This document shows positions 1-6,583 of a stretch of DNA of 8,338 nt, in pieces (the stretch's first letter is position 1; every line of letters begins with the position of its first letter). The notes beneath the pieces were generated by a model. That model was given only the letters and a program-made list of their open reading frames with translations, was not told where the DNA came from and did not search any database. This stretch comes from an uncultured Erysipelotrichaceae bacterium (GTDB lineage: Bacteria; Bacillota_I; Bacilli_A; RF39; UBA660): NCBI GenBank assembly GCA_902767005.1, contig CACXFY010000020.1, positions 1 to 8,338 of the forward strand. The letters run 5' to 3'. Made by a program: the position numbers and the translations under genes.

Positions 1-295
1 ACAAAAGAAAGAGTACAAATTAAGTTTTATGATTCAAATACTGCTGCTAGAATAGTAACAGTAAAAAAAGATAAAGATTACAAGCAAAAAAATAGAATCA
101 ATTAAACAGAATTATTGTAACAATAGAATTAAAAAAGAGTATTCTTGTGAGGTAGAAGTAAGAGAAGAAAATATAGTATTAACAGAGAAGTCCCAAACTC
201 ATATTATTATGGGTGAATCCAAAGAGTTAAGCATAAAGACATATAAGAACAATTTAATAAAAAGAGGTTTTAAGTGTCAGAATACAGAGAAATAA
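1..295 (+). pseudogene. 3' end of a small gene with an apparent frameshift; possible secreted or lipoprotein
   Basis: The gene enters from the left edge. Its first frame reads from base 1 to a TAA at 103-105. A second frame, shifted by +1, is open from 65 and runs to a TAA at 293-295. It has no ATG before 209 and no SD of its own, so the two frames look like one gene broken between 65 and 105. Two A7 runs (63-69 and 86-92) are the obvious sites. Removing one A from the second run gives a continuous tail of about 97 residues, rich in Lys/Glu/Ile, with three Cys (codons 116-118, 146-148, 275-277) and ending ...LIKRGFKCQNTEK. I do not recognise the family with certainty. The alternating beta-strand and Lys-rich pattern, and an end with Gly-aromatic-X-Cys, recall small Cys-containing lipoproteins of AT-rich Bacilli; this is inference. 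A terminator follows at once. It could be a real pseudogene, a sequencing indel or a slippage-expressed gene. Confidence 0.55.
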
Positions 296-298
296 AAG

Positions 299-320
299 AA
301 GCTCATATGAGCTTTTTTAT
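299..320 (+). terminator. Rho-independent terminator of the first gene
   Basis: The hairpin AAGCTCATATGAGCTT (299-314) is a perfect palindrome. It would fold as a 6-bp stem AAGCTC/GAGCTT with an ATAT loop, and it runs into a T-rich tract (TTTTTTATTT region, 313-323). It starts 3 nt after the TAA at 293-295, which supports that TAA as the genuine gene end rather than the frame-1 stop at 103-105. Confidence 0.8.
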
Positions 321-349
321 TTGTTATATTAATTGTATTATGTTATAAT
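321..349 (+). promoter_or_regulatory. Sigma-A-type promoter for the lipoprotein-mtaB unit
   Basis: The -35 box TTGTTA (321-326, consensus TTGACA) is separated by 17 bp from a perfect -10 TATAAT (344-349), which is preceded by the extended -10 dinucleotide TG at 341-342. Transcription would start near 356, leaving a 5' leader of about 14 nt that contains the SD AGGAG (358-362), 7 nt before the ATG. The -35 box begins right after the upstream terminator's T-tract. No operator or riboswitch fits in so short a leader. Confidence 0.75.
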
Positions 350-369
350 TTACACGCAGGAGTGATAAT

Positions 370-981
370 ATGAAAAAAGTATTAATTTTATTACTAGCAG
401 TATTATTAGTAACAGGATGTGGCGATATAAATATTAATTATAATTCTAATACTGATAATAATCTAATTAAAAAAGAAGATAAAAAAGACACTGTTACTAA
501 TGATCAAGAATTAGTAGAGTACATTGAAGAAGTAGAAAAAGAAATAGATAATGAAAAAGATAAGAATACTTTAAAAAATACTTTTGTTACTTTAACAGAC
601 TTTATCTTTTATGATGGAGAGATTAAAGGTAAAAAGTTCTCTGAATTAAAAGACGAATCTAAAGAAAAGATAATGAAAGCCTATGAAAATATAGATTCAA
701 AAATAGATAGTAAATATCCAGATTATAAAAATGAAATAAAAGAAAATGGTAAAAAGACTTATAGTAATGCTAAAGAAAAATTAAATGAATTAAAAGAAAA
801 ATTTAAAGAAAAGTATGGTAGTACTTATGAATTCTATGAAGAAAATAAAGGTGATGTAGAAAATGTTTATGATGAGTACAAACCATATATAGAAGAAGGA
901 AAAGAAAAAGCTAAAAGTGCTTATGAAAAAGCTAAAGAAAAAGCTTCTTCTTGGTATAACAATTATAAAGAAAGTAAGTGA
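370..981 (+). CDS. Lys/Glu-rich helical lipoprotein of unknown function
   Basis: A 203-aa protein with a clear lipoprotein signal: Lys2-Lys3, a hydrophobic core (about 4-13) and the lipobox V14-T15-G16-C17. Cys17 would be lipidated by Lgt and the signal cut by LspA, anchoring the protein outside the membrane. Residues 18-46 are an Asn/Asp/Lys-rich linker. Residues 47-125 look like a folded helical domain containing TDFIFYDGEIKG (76-87) and SKIDSKYPDY (110-119). Residues 127-203 form a long amphipathic helix with an aromatic or aliphatic residue every 3-4 positions, ending in two 11-residue repeats (175-185, 186-196). The ATG is chosen for its AGGAG 7 nt upstream and because the signal peptide begins there. 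The stop is TGA. The gene shares a transcription unit with mtaB, 4 nt downstream. The function is unknown: the tail resembles LEA-like or apolipoprotein-like helices, but low complexity makes such resemblance weak evidence. Confidence 0.87.
   Translation: MKKVLILLLAVLLVTGCGDININYNSNTDNNLIKKEDKKDTVTNDQELVEYIEEVEKEIDNEKDKNTLKNTFVTLTDFIFYDGEIKGKKFSELKDESKEKIMKAYENIDSKIDSKYPDYKNEIKENGKKTYSNAKEKLNELKEKFKEKYGSTYEFYEENKGDVENVYDEYKPYIEEGKEKAKSAYEKAKEKASSWYNNYKESK
892..957 (+). repeat. Two tandem 33-bp (11-codon) repeats in the lipoprotein tail
   Basis: Residues 175-185 (EEGKEKAKSAY) and 186-196 (EKAKEKASSWY) match at 7 of 11 positions, in register, with a Tyr closing each unit. An 11-residue period is typical of right-handed or straight amphipathic helices such as LEA-type helices, and differs from the 7-residue coiled-coil period. 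The repeat is clear at the protein level but diverged in DNA, so it is an old or convergent repeat rather than a recent duplication. Confidence 0.5.
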
Positions 982-985
982 TACT

Positions 986-2257
986 ATGAAGACTGTTGGA
1001 GTATTAACTCTAGGTTGTAAAGTAAATACATATGAATCAGAATTTATTATTAATGAATTAGTAAAAGCTGGTTATGAGATAAAAGATTTCACTGATATAT
1101 GTGATGTCTATATTATTAATACTTGCACAGTAACTAATAATAGTGATTCTAAATCTCGTAAAATGATAAGACAAGCAATAAAAAGAAATTCCGATGCTTG
1201 TGTAGTAGCCATGGGCTGTTTTATTGCCGCTAATCAAGATATAGATATTCCAGGTTTAGATATTATTTTAGGTAATAAAGATAAATCTAAAATAGTAGAA
1301 TTATTAGATGAATATTTTAAAAATAAAGAAACTATGAGACTTCAATATACTGATAGATTAAAAGAATTTGAAGATATGTATATCAATAACTTTCCTGGTA
1401 GAACTCGTGCTTTTGTAAAAATACAAGATGGTTGTGATAACTTCTGTAGTTATTGTATTATTCCATTTGTTCGTGGAAAGTGTCGAAGTAAAAATGAAGA
1501 AGAAGTAATAAAAGAAGTAAAAGACTTAGTAAAGCATGGTTATAAAGAAATAGTATTAACTGGAATTCATACAGGAAGTTATGGAGTAGACTTAGAGACA
1601 TCTTTTGCTGATTTATTAAAGAAATTAGTAGAAATAAAAGGCTTAGAAAGATTAAGAATATCATCAATTGAGACAACTGAATTAAATGAAGAAGTATTAA
1701 ATATACTAAAAGAATCTAAAGTATTAGTAGATCACTTACATATACCAATTCAAGCTGGCTCTAATGAAATATTAAAGAAAATGAATAGGAAATATGACTT
1801 AGATTTTTTCTTTGCTAAAATAGCTGAAATAAGAAGTATTAGACCAAATATTGCGATATCTACTGATGTTATAGTAGGTTTTCCTGGAGAGACTGAAGAG
1901 TTATTTGAAACAACTATTGATACTTGTAAAAAACTAAAATTTTCAAAATTACATGTTTTCCCATATAGTGAAAGAAAAGGTACAGCATCATCTAGTATGG
2001 AAGGAAAACTAGATAATAAAACTAAAAAAGATAGATCAAGAAGATTAATAGAAACATCTAAAGAATTAGAAATAAATTACATGAAGAAATTCTTAAATAA
2101 AGAAGTAGAAGTATTAGTAGAAGAATATAAAGATGGTTATAGTTATGGACATACTTCTAACTATTTATATGTAAAAATAAATAAAGAATTACCACATAAT
2201 GAATTAATAAAATTAACTATTAAAGATGTAGACTATCCATATTGTATAGGAGAATAA
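986..2257 (+). CDS. mtaB: tRNA (N6-threonylcarbamoyladenosine-37) methylthiotransferase MtaB
   Basis: A 423-aa radical SAM enzyme that adds a methylthio group to t6A37 in tRNAs reading ANN codons, giving ms2t6A and steadying codon-anticodon pairing in the cytoplasm. The N-terminal UPF0004 domain carries the auxiliary 4Fe-4S ligands Cys11, Cys47 and Cys78. The stretch GCKVNTYES (10-18) is the MtaB form; MiaB has GCQMN and RimO has GC-K-N-VDSE. The radical SAM motif is C150-DNF-C154-SY-C157, followed by VRGKCRSK. GFPGET lies later in the SAM domain, and the C-terminal ~55 residues are a TRAM RNA-binding domain. Length is normal. The frame is open upstream to 917 inside the lipoprotein gene, but ATG 986 is chosen because it puts the family's N-terminus directly before TLGCKVN. 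Only 4 nt separate it from the preceding TGA and its SD is weak (AGTAAGTGAT, 973-982), so translational coupling is likely. All catalytic cysteines are intact. Confidence 0.94.
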   Translation: MKTVGVLTLGCKVNTYESEFIINELVKAGYEIKDFTDICDVYIINTCTVTNNSDSKSRKMIRQAIKRNSDACVVAMGCFIAANQDIDIPGLDIILGNKDKSKIVELLDEYFKNKETMRLQYTDRLKEFEDMYINNFPGRTRAFVKIQDGCDNFCSYCIIPFVRGKCRSKNEEEVIKEVKDLVKHGYKEIVLTGIHTGSYGVDLETSFADLLKKLVEIKGLERLRISSIETTELNEEVLNILKESKVLVDHLHIPIQAGSNEILKKMNRKYDLDFFFAKIAEIRSIRPNIAISTDVIVGFPGETEELFETTIDTCKKLKFSKLHVFPYSERKGTASSSMEGKLDNKTKKDRSRRLIETSKELEINYMKKFLNKEVEVLVEEYKDGYSYGHTSNYLYVKINKELPHNELIKLTIKDVDYPYCIGE

Positions 2258-2260
2258 TTA

Positions 2261-2283
2261 AAGCTCATAAATGAGCTTTTTTA
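2261..2283 (+). terminator. Rho-independent terminator after mtaB
   Basis: An 8-bp perfect stem AAGCTCAT (2261-2268) / ATGAGCTT (2271-2278) with an AA core, realistically a 6-bp stem with a wider loop, runs directly into TTTTTTATT (2277-2285). It lies 3 nt after the mtaB TAA. The stem is the same as that of the terminator at 299-314, apart from two added A residues in the loop. Confidence 0.85.
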
Positions 2284-2295
2284 TTATATTTAATA

Positions 2296-2304
2296 TGTTA
2301 TAAT
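2296..2304 (+). promoter_or_regulatory. Extended -10 promoter for recD2
   Basis: TGTTATAAT (2296-2304) is a perfect TATAAT with the TGn extension, identical to the -10 of the lipoprotein promoter. At 17 bp spacing the -35 position (2276-2281) is the T-tract of the mtaB terminator (CTTTTT), a poor -35, so recognition would rest on the extended -10. The start point would fall near 2311, leaving only about 13 nt before the start codon. Confidence 0.6.
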
Positions 2305-2312
2305 AAAAAACA

Positions 2313-2318
2313 GAGGTG
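2313..2318 (+). promoter_or_regulatory. Strong SD that fixes the TTG start of recD2
   Basis: GAGGTG (2313-2318, within GAGGTGGT) closely matches the anti-SD complement GGAGGTGAT and ends 5 nt before TTG 2324. No ATG in the recD2 frame has comparable support nearby, and the protein from this TTG begins with the usual RecD2 OB-like N-terminus, so TTG is the best start. Confidence 0.75.
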
Positions 2319-2323
2319 GTAAT

Positions 2324-4519
2324 TTGCCAAAGTTTATAAAAGGACATTATACAAAGACTATATTTCAAAACGAATCGAGTGGTTATCATATCGGTCTTTT
2401 TAAAGTGTCTGAAGTAAGTGATGAATCTTTGGCTGATTATGAAGGTAAAACAATTACTTTTACAGGTTATTTTCATGAGTTAAATGATATAGATACCTAT
2501 ATGTTTTATGGTAAATTAGTAGAACATGAAAAGTATGGAGAACAATTTCAAGTAGAGTCATATGAAAGATGTAAACCAGTTGAAAAAGATTCAATAGTAG
2601 ATTTTTTAACTAGTGGTCTATTTAAAGGAATAGGAGAGAAGAAAGCTAAATCTATTGTCGATGTGCTAGGAAAAGATACATTAAAAATAATTTTAGAAAC
2701 TCCAGAAAATTTATTATTAATACCTAAAATAACTAAGAAAGATGTTGATACTCTTCATTTTAAATTAAAAGAATATGAATCTTCTTATGAAACAATAGTA
2801 TATTTAAATGAATTAGGTTTTAATACTAAAGATGCAATGTTAATTTATAATAAATATCAAAAAAGTACAAAAAAGATAATTGAAGAAGATATCTATACTT
2901 TAGTAAATGATATTTTAGAGATTAACTTTAAAAAAGTAGATATGATTGCTATACGTATGGGAATAGAAAAAGACGCAATTATTCGTATAAAAGCAGCATT
3001 ACTATATATTATGACTGAAATAAGTAATACATATGGTCATTGCTATTACTATGATGAAGAATTAGAAAACTATTTACCAAGAGTATTGACTATATCAATA
3101 GAAGAAGAAAAGTATATTAAAGCTTTAAAAGAATTAATTACTGATAATAAAATAATCTTAAAAGAAGAAAAATTATACTTAAATGATATGTATTATGCTG
3201 AGGCATATATTACTAAAAGACTAAGATTATTAACTAAAAACGAAGAAAAAAGTTCTACTAAACTAGATGACTTAATAAAAGAATTAGAAAACTTCTATGA
3301 AATAGAATATAATCATGAGCAATTAATGGCTATAAAAGAGAGTTATCTAAAAGATATTTTAATTATTACTGGAGGACCAGGAACAGGAAAAACTACAATT
3401 ATGAAAGCCATATGCGAAGTATATAGAAGAATGAATAAATACTCATATGAAAAACTACAAGAAAAATTAGCATTACTGGCTCCAACTGGAAGAGCGGCAA
3501 AACGTATGACAGAAGCAACATATTTAAGAGCTAGTACCATCCATAGATTCTTAAAATGGCAAAAAGAAACTAATAAATTTCAAGTAAATGAATATAATAA
3601 ATCTAAAGTAGAATTTATAATTATTGATGAAGCAAGTATGATAGATACTTATTTAATGGATGCTCTACTTAAAGGAATCTCTAGTAATTGTAAAATATTA
3701 ATAGTAGGAGATGATCATCAATTACCTTCAGTTGGTCCTGGTCAAGTACTGCATGATTTAATTAATTCTGATAAGATACCAACTATAAAATTAACTGAGT
3801 TATATCGTCAAGGAAAAGATTCTAATATTATCAATCTAGCTTATGATATAAGAAATAATACTATTACTGAAGATATATTTAATAAGACAGAAGATCTTAC
3901 TTTTATTAAATGTTTAAATAATGAAATAATAGATAATGTAAAAGATTTAGTAGAAACATATAAAGATGTTTCTTATAAAGATTTCCAAATACTAGCTCCT
4001 ATCTATAAAGGAGTAAATGGTATAGATGAAATAAATAAACAAGTACAATTAATATTAAATAATAAATCTAAAAATAAAAATGAATTAAAATCTGGAGAAG
4101 TAACATTTAGAGAAGAAGATAAAGTAATACAATTAACTAATATGCCAGATGAAAATGTTTATAATGGAGATATTGGACTAATAGATGAAATAAAGACTAC
4201 TCCAAAGAAAGAAATAAATATAGATTTTGATAATAATTTAGTAAAGTATACTCCATCTAATTTTAATAATTTTAGATTAGCTTATTCTATAAGTATCCAT
4301 AAAGCTCAAGGATCAGAATTTGATATAGTAGTAATACCAATAATAAAACAATACTATAAAATGTTATATAGAAAACTAATTTATACTGGAGTAACAAGAG
4401 CAAAAAAGAAATTATATTTAGTAGGTGACTTTGATGCTTTAAGAATGTCTGCTGCTAATAATGAAGAAGTATTAAGAAGAACTACTATAAAAGATTATCT
4501 AATAAATGGAATAAAATAA
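2324..4519 (+). CDS. recD2: RecD2-family SF1B ATP-dependent DNA helicase
   Basis: A 731-aa RecD-like 5'-3' DNA helicase of the RecD2 (B. subtilis YrrC) type, which acts without RecBC in replication-fork upkeep, mismatch repair and DNA-damage tolerance. The N-terminal ~95 residues resemble the RecD2 OB-like domain. Helix-hairpin-helix segments follow, including FKGIGEKKAKSI (100-111), a second near 130-145 and a third around 160-225. The motor has Walker A GGPGTGKTT (350-358), an APTGRAAKRM motif, the helicase II motif IIDEAS with D435-E436, VGDDHQLPSVGPG (motif III), LTELYRQG (IV), an SH3-like segment with NGDIGLIDE, SIHKAQGSEFD (V) and YTGVTRAKKK with Arg692 (VI). Length fits the family (about 715-800). 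The start is TTG with a strong SD. It forms its own transcription unit between two terminators. Every helicase motif is intact. RecBCD RecD is excluded by the long N-terminal HhH region. Confidence 0.95.
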   Translation: MPKFIKGHYTKTIFQNESSGYHIGLFKVSEVSDESLADYEGKTITFTGYFHELNDIDTYMFYGKLVEHEKYGEQFQVESYERCKPVEKDSIVDFLTSGLFKGIGEKKAKSIVDVLGKDTLKIILETPENLLLIPKITKKDVDTLHFKLKEYESSYETIVYLNELGFNTKDAMLIYNKYQKSTKKIIEEDIYTLVNDILEINFKKVDMIAIRMGIEKDAIIRIKAALLYIMTEISNTYGHCYYYDEELENYLPRVLTISIEEEKYIKALKELITDNKIILKEEKLYLNDMYYAEAYITKRLRLLTKNEEKSSTKLDDLIKELENFYEIEYNHEQLMAIKESYLKDILIITGGPGTGKTTIMKAICEVYRRMNKYSYEKLQEKLALLAPTGRAAKRMTEATYLRASTIHRFLKWQKETNKFQVNEYNKSKVEFIIIDEASMIDTYLMDALLKGISSNCKILIVGDDHQLPSVGPGQVLHDLINSDKIPTIKLTELYRQGKDSNIINLAYDIRNNTITEDIFNKTEDLTFIKCLNNEIIDNVKDLVETYKDVSYKDFQILAPIYKGVNGIDEINKQVQLILNNKSKNKNELKSGEVTFREEDKVIQLTNMPDENVYNGDIGLIDEIKTTPKKEINIDFDNNLVKYTPSNFNNFRLAYSISIHKAQGSEFDIVVIPIIKQYYKMLYRKLIYTGVTRAKKKLYLVGDFDALRMSAANNEEVLRRTTIKDYLINGIK

Positions 4520-4543
4520 AAGAACAACACATTGTTCTTTTTC
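4518..4543 (+). terminator. Rho-independent terminator after recD2
   Basis: The stem AGAACAA (4521-4527) / TTGTTCT (4532-4538) with a CACA loop is extended by flanking A/T pairs (4518-4520 with 4539-4541), and a T-rich tract TTTTTCTTT follows. It overlaps the last bases of the recD2 TAA. It differs in sequence from the two AAGCTCAT-type terminators upstream. Confidence 0.8.
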
Positions 4544-4547
4544 TTTC

Positions 4548-4563
4548 CTATATCATTATATAG
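4548..4563. other. Small AT hairpin in the recD2-parE gap
   Basis: CTATAT (4548-4553) and ATATAG (4558-4563) form a perfect 6-bp inverted repeat around CATT. It lies just past the recD2 terminator and has no T-tract. With one G:C pair it would be weak as RNA. It could be a binding site or chance in AT-rich DNA. The rest of 4564-4654 holds only the promoter and SD listed separately. Confidence 0.25.
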
Positions 4564-4596
4564 CAACACAATTAATGTCAAAATAAGTAAAGAAAA

Positions 4597-4625
4597 TTGC
4601 AAAAACTAGACAACTTTGTTATTAT
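4597..4625 (+). promoter_or_regulatory. Probable promoter of the parE-parC operon
   Basis: TTGCAA (4597-4602) and TATTAT (4620-4625) are 17 bp apart and match sigma-A -35 and -10 boxes at 4 and 5 of 6 positions. TATAAA (4623-4628) overlaps as an alternative -10 but has no good -35 at normal spacing. Transcription would begin near 4632, with a leader of about 23 nt. Some promoter is expected here because a terminator stands between recD2 and parE. Confidence 0.45.
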
Positions 4626-4641
4626 AAATAGTGTAAATATT

Positions 4642-4646
4642 AGGAG
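4642..4646 (+). promoter_or_regulatory. SD of parE, deciding ATG 4655 over GTG 4646
   Basis: AGGAG (4642-4646) is 8 nt before ATG 4655. The in-frame GTG at 4646 overlaps this SD and could not use it, so the start is ATG 4655. The 12 bases AGGAGTGATAAT (4642-4653) are identical to those before the lipoprotein ATG (358-369). Confidence 0.8.
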
Positions 4647-4654
4647 TGATAATA

Positions 4655-6565
4655 ATGGCTGGAAAATATGATGCATCGTCAATTAAAATACTAGAGGGTT
4701 TAGAAGCTGTAAGAAAAAGACCAGGTATGTATATTGGTTCTACTGATAGACGTGGTCTACATCATCTTATTTGGGAAATAGTTGATAATGCAGTAGATGA
4801 AGCTATTAATGGATATGGCGATTATATTAAAATAACTCTTCATAAAGATAAATCAGTAAGTGTTGAAGACCATGGGCGTGGTGTACCAACTGGAATGCAT
4901 GAATCTGGAAAATCAACACCAGAAGTAATATATACAATTTTACATGCTGGTGGTAAATTCGAATCAGATGGTTATAAAGTATCTGGTGGATTACATGGTG
5001 TAGGTTCAAGTGTTGTTAATGCTTTATCTAAATGGATGGAAGTAACTATAAAAAGAGATAAAGTAGAGTCCTATATTCGCTTTGAAAATGGAGGACATGT
5101 AGCTGTACCATTAAAACAAGTTGGAACAACCAATCGTACTGGTACAACAGTAAGATTCTTACCAGATGAAGAAATATTTTCAAATACTAATTTTTCATAT
5201 ACTAATGTTTGTGAAAGAATGCAAGAAAGTGCTTTTCTACTTAAAGGAATTACTATAGAAGTAGTTGATGAAGAAGATGAAAGAGACGCTAAATTTCATT
5301 ATGAGCGCGGTATAGAAGAATTTGTAGAAGAAATAAATAAAGGAAAAAACACTCTTAATCAAGTATTATCAATAGAAGGAAACAAAGATAATATCGAAGT
5401 AGATATTGCTATGCAATATACTGATACATATAATGAAAACATTGTAAGTTTTGTAAATAATGTTAAAACAATCGATGGTGGTTCTCACGAAGTTGGATTC
5501 AAAACAGCTCTTACAAGAGTATTTAATGACTATGCTAAAACAAATGGTTTTGTAAAAGGAAAAGATAAAGCCTTTGAAGGTAGTGATGTTCGTGAAGGAT
5601 TAACTGCTGTAATTAGTTTAAAGATTCCAGAAGGAATATTACAATTTGAAGGACAAACAAAAGGAAAATTAGGAACTCCTGCTGCTAAGACTGCTGTAGA
5701 ACAAATTGTAACTGATCAATTACGTGTTTATTTAGAAGAGAATAAAGCTATCGCAACAGAGATAATAAATAAATCTTTAAAGAGTAAGATTGCTAGAGAA
5801 GCAGCAAGAAAAGCCAGAGAAGAAGCACGTAAAGGTACTAAGAAGAATAATAAAGAAAGATCGCTATCAGGAAAACTTGCTCCAGCTCAAAGTAAAGATA
5901 AAACAAAGAATGAATTATTCTTAGTCGAGGGTGATTCTGCTGGAGGTAGTGCTAAATCTGGAAGAGATAGAAAATATCAAGCAATTCTTCCTCTTCGTGG
6001 TAAAGTATTAAATACCGAAAAAACCAAAGAAGAAGACATTCTAAAAAATGAAGAAATAAATACTATGATTTATACAATAGGAGCAGGATATGGTCCAAAC
6101 TTTGATATAGATGATTGTGAATATGCCAAAGTAATAATCATGTCAGATGCCGATGAAGATGGAGGTCATATTCAATGTCTATTAATGACATTCTTCTATC
6201 GTTACATGCGACCATTAATAGAAAATGGAAGATTATTTGTAGCCTTACCACCACTATTTAAAATACAAAGTGGTAAAGAAGTAGAATATGCTTATACTGT
6301 AGAAGATATGAAAGAAAAATCTAAAGGTAAAAAATGCGATATTCAAAGATATAAAGGTCTTGGTGAAATGAATGCTGATCAACTTTGTGAAACAACTATG
6401 CGCCCAGGATCTAGAACACTAATTAGAGTAAATATAGAAGATGCTCAATTAGCTGAAAAAAGAGTATCTATTCTTATGGGAGATGACGTACCACCTCGTA
6501 AAGAATGGATTGAAGAAAACGTAGAGTTTTCATTAGAAGACGACTATAAAATAGAAGCAAATTAA
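4655..6565 (+). CDS. parE: DNA topoisomerase IV subunit B (ParE)
   Basis: The 636-aa ATPase subunit of topoisomerase IV, which with ParC decatenates daughter chromosomes. The GHKL ATPase domain has the catalytic base Glu41 and Mg ligand Asn45 in WEIVDNAVDE, Asp72 in EDHGRGVP and the lid GGLHGVGSS near 110. A transducer domain follows, then TOPRIM with E425-GDSAGGSAKSGRD and D498-A-D500. ParE is preferred over GyrB because of ERSLSGKLAPAQSK, LRGKVLNTEKTKEEDILKNE, NTMIYTIGAG and GGHIQ; GyrB has LNVEKA and GAHIR. Length is normal and the C-terminus is intact. parC starts 18 nt downstream, as expected for the subunit operon. The segment after D500 reads EDGGHIQ, where Firmicute ParE usually has TDGAHIQ, and a Ser precedes D498 in place of Thr. 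The metal-binding acids are present, so the enzyme should be active. Confidence 0.95.
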   Translation: MAGKYDASSIKILEGLEAVRKRPGMYIGSTDRRGLHHLIWEIVDNAVDEAINGYGDYIKITLHKDKSVSVEDHGRGVPTGMHESGKSTPEVIYTILHAGGKFESDGYKVSGGLHGVGSSVVNALSKWMEVTIKRDKVESYIRFENGGHVAVPLKQVGTTNRTGTTVRFLPDEEIFSNTNFSYTNVCERMQESAFLLKGITIEVVDEEDERDAKFHYERGIEEFVEEINKGKNTLNQVLSIEGNKDNIEVDIAMQYTDTYNENIVSFVNNVKTIDGGSHEVGFKTALTRVFNDYAKTNGFVKGKDKAFEGSDVREGLTAVISLKIPEGILQFEGQTKGKLGTPAAKTAVEQIVTDQLRVYLEENKAIATEIINKSLKSKIAREAARKAREEARKGTKKNNKERSLSGKLAPAQSKDKTKNELFLVEGDSAGGSAKSGRDRKYQAILPLRGKVLNTEKTKEEDILKNEEINTMIYTIGAGYGPNFDIDDCEYAKVIIMSDADEDGGHIQCLLMTFFYRYMRPLIENGRLFVALPPLFKIQSGKEVEYAYTVEDMKEKSKGKKCDIQRYKGLGEMNADQLCETTMRPGSRTLIRVNIEDAQLAEKRVSILMGDDVPPRKEWIEENVEFSLEDDYKIEAN

Positions 6566-6583
6566 TAGAAAGTAGGTAATAGT

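Noticed and set aside
86..95. Programmed -1 frameshift at A-AAA-AAT in the first gene
   Set aside because: A -1 shift leads to TAG at 93-95, so it gives no longer product; the downstream frame is +1.
917..985. Upstream start for mtaB at ATG 917
   Set aside because: It would overlap the lipoprotein gene by 65 nt and add 23 Lys/Leu-rich residues that are only the lipoprotein tail in another frame; the family N-terminus begins at 986.
1458..1676. Antisense open frame within mtaB, and similar minus-strand frames at 2258-2476, 3343-3540, 4827-5009 and 7300-7548
   Set aside because: They are complements of conserved coding sequence, show Leu/Ile/Phe-rich shadow composition and have no convincing SD or terminator.
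4610..4619. ACAACTTTGT as an operator before parE
   Set aside because: The 4-bp inverted repeat is too short to stand out in AT-rich DNA and matches no operator I can name.
4646..4654. GTG start for parE at 4646
   Set aside because: It overlaps the only SD, whereas ATG 4655 has that SD at 8-nt spacing and begins directly before the conserved N-terminus.
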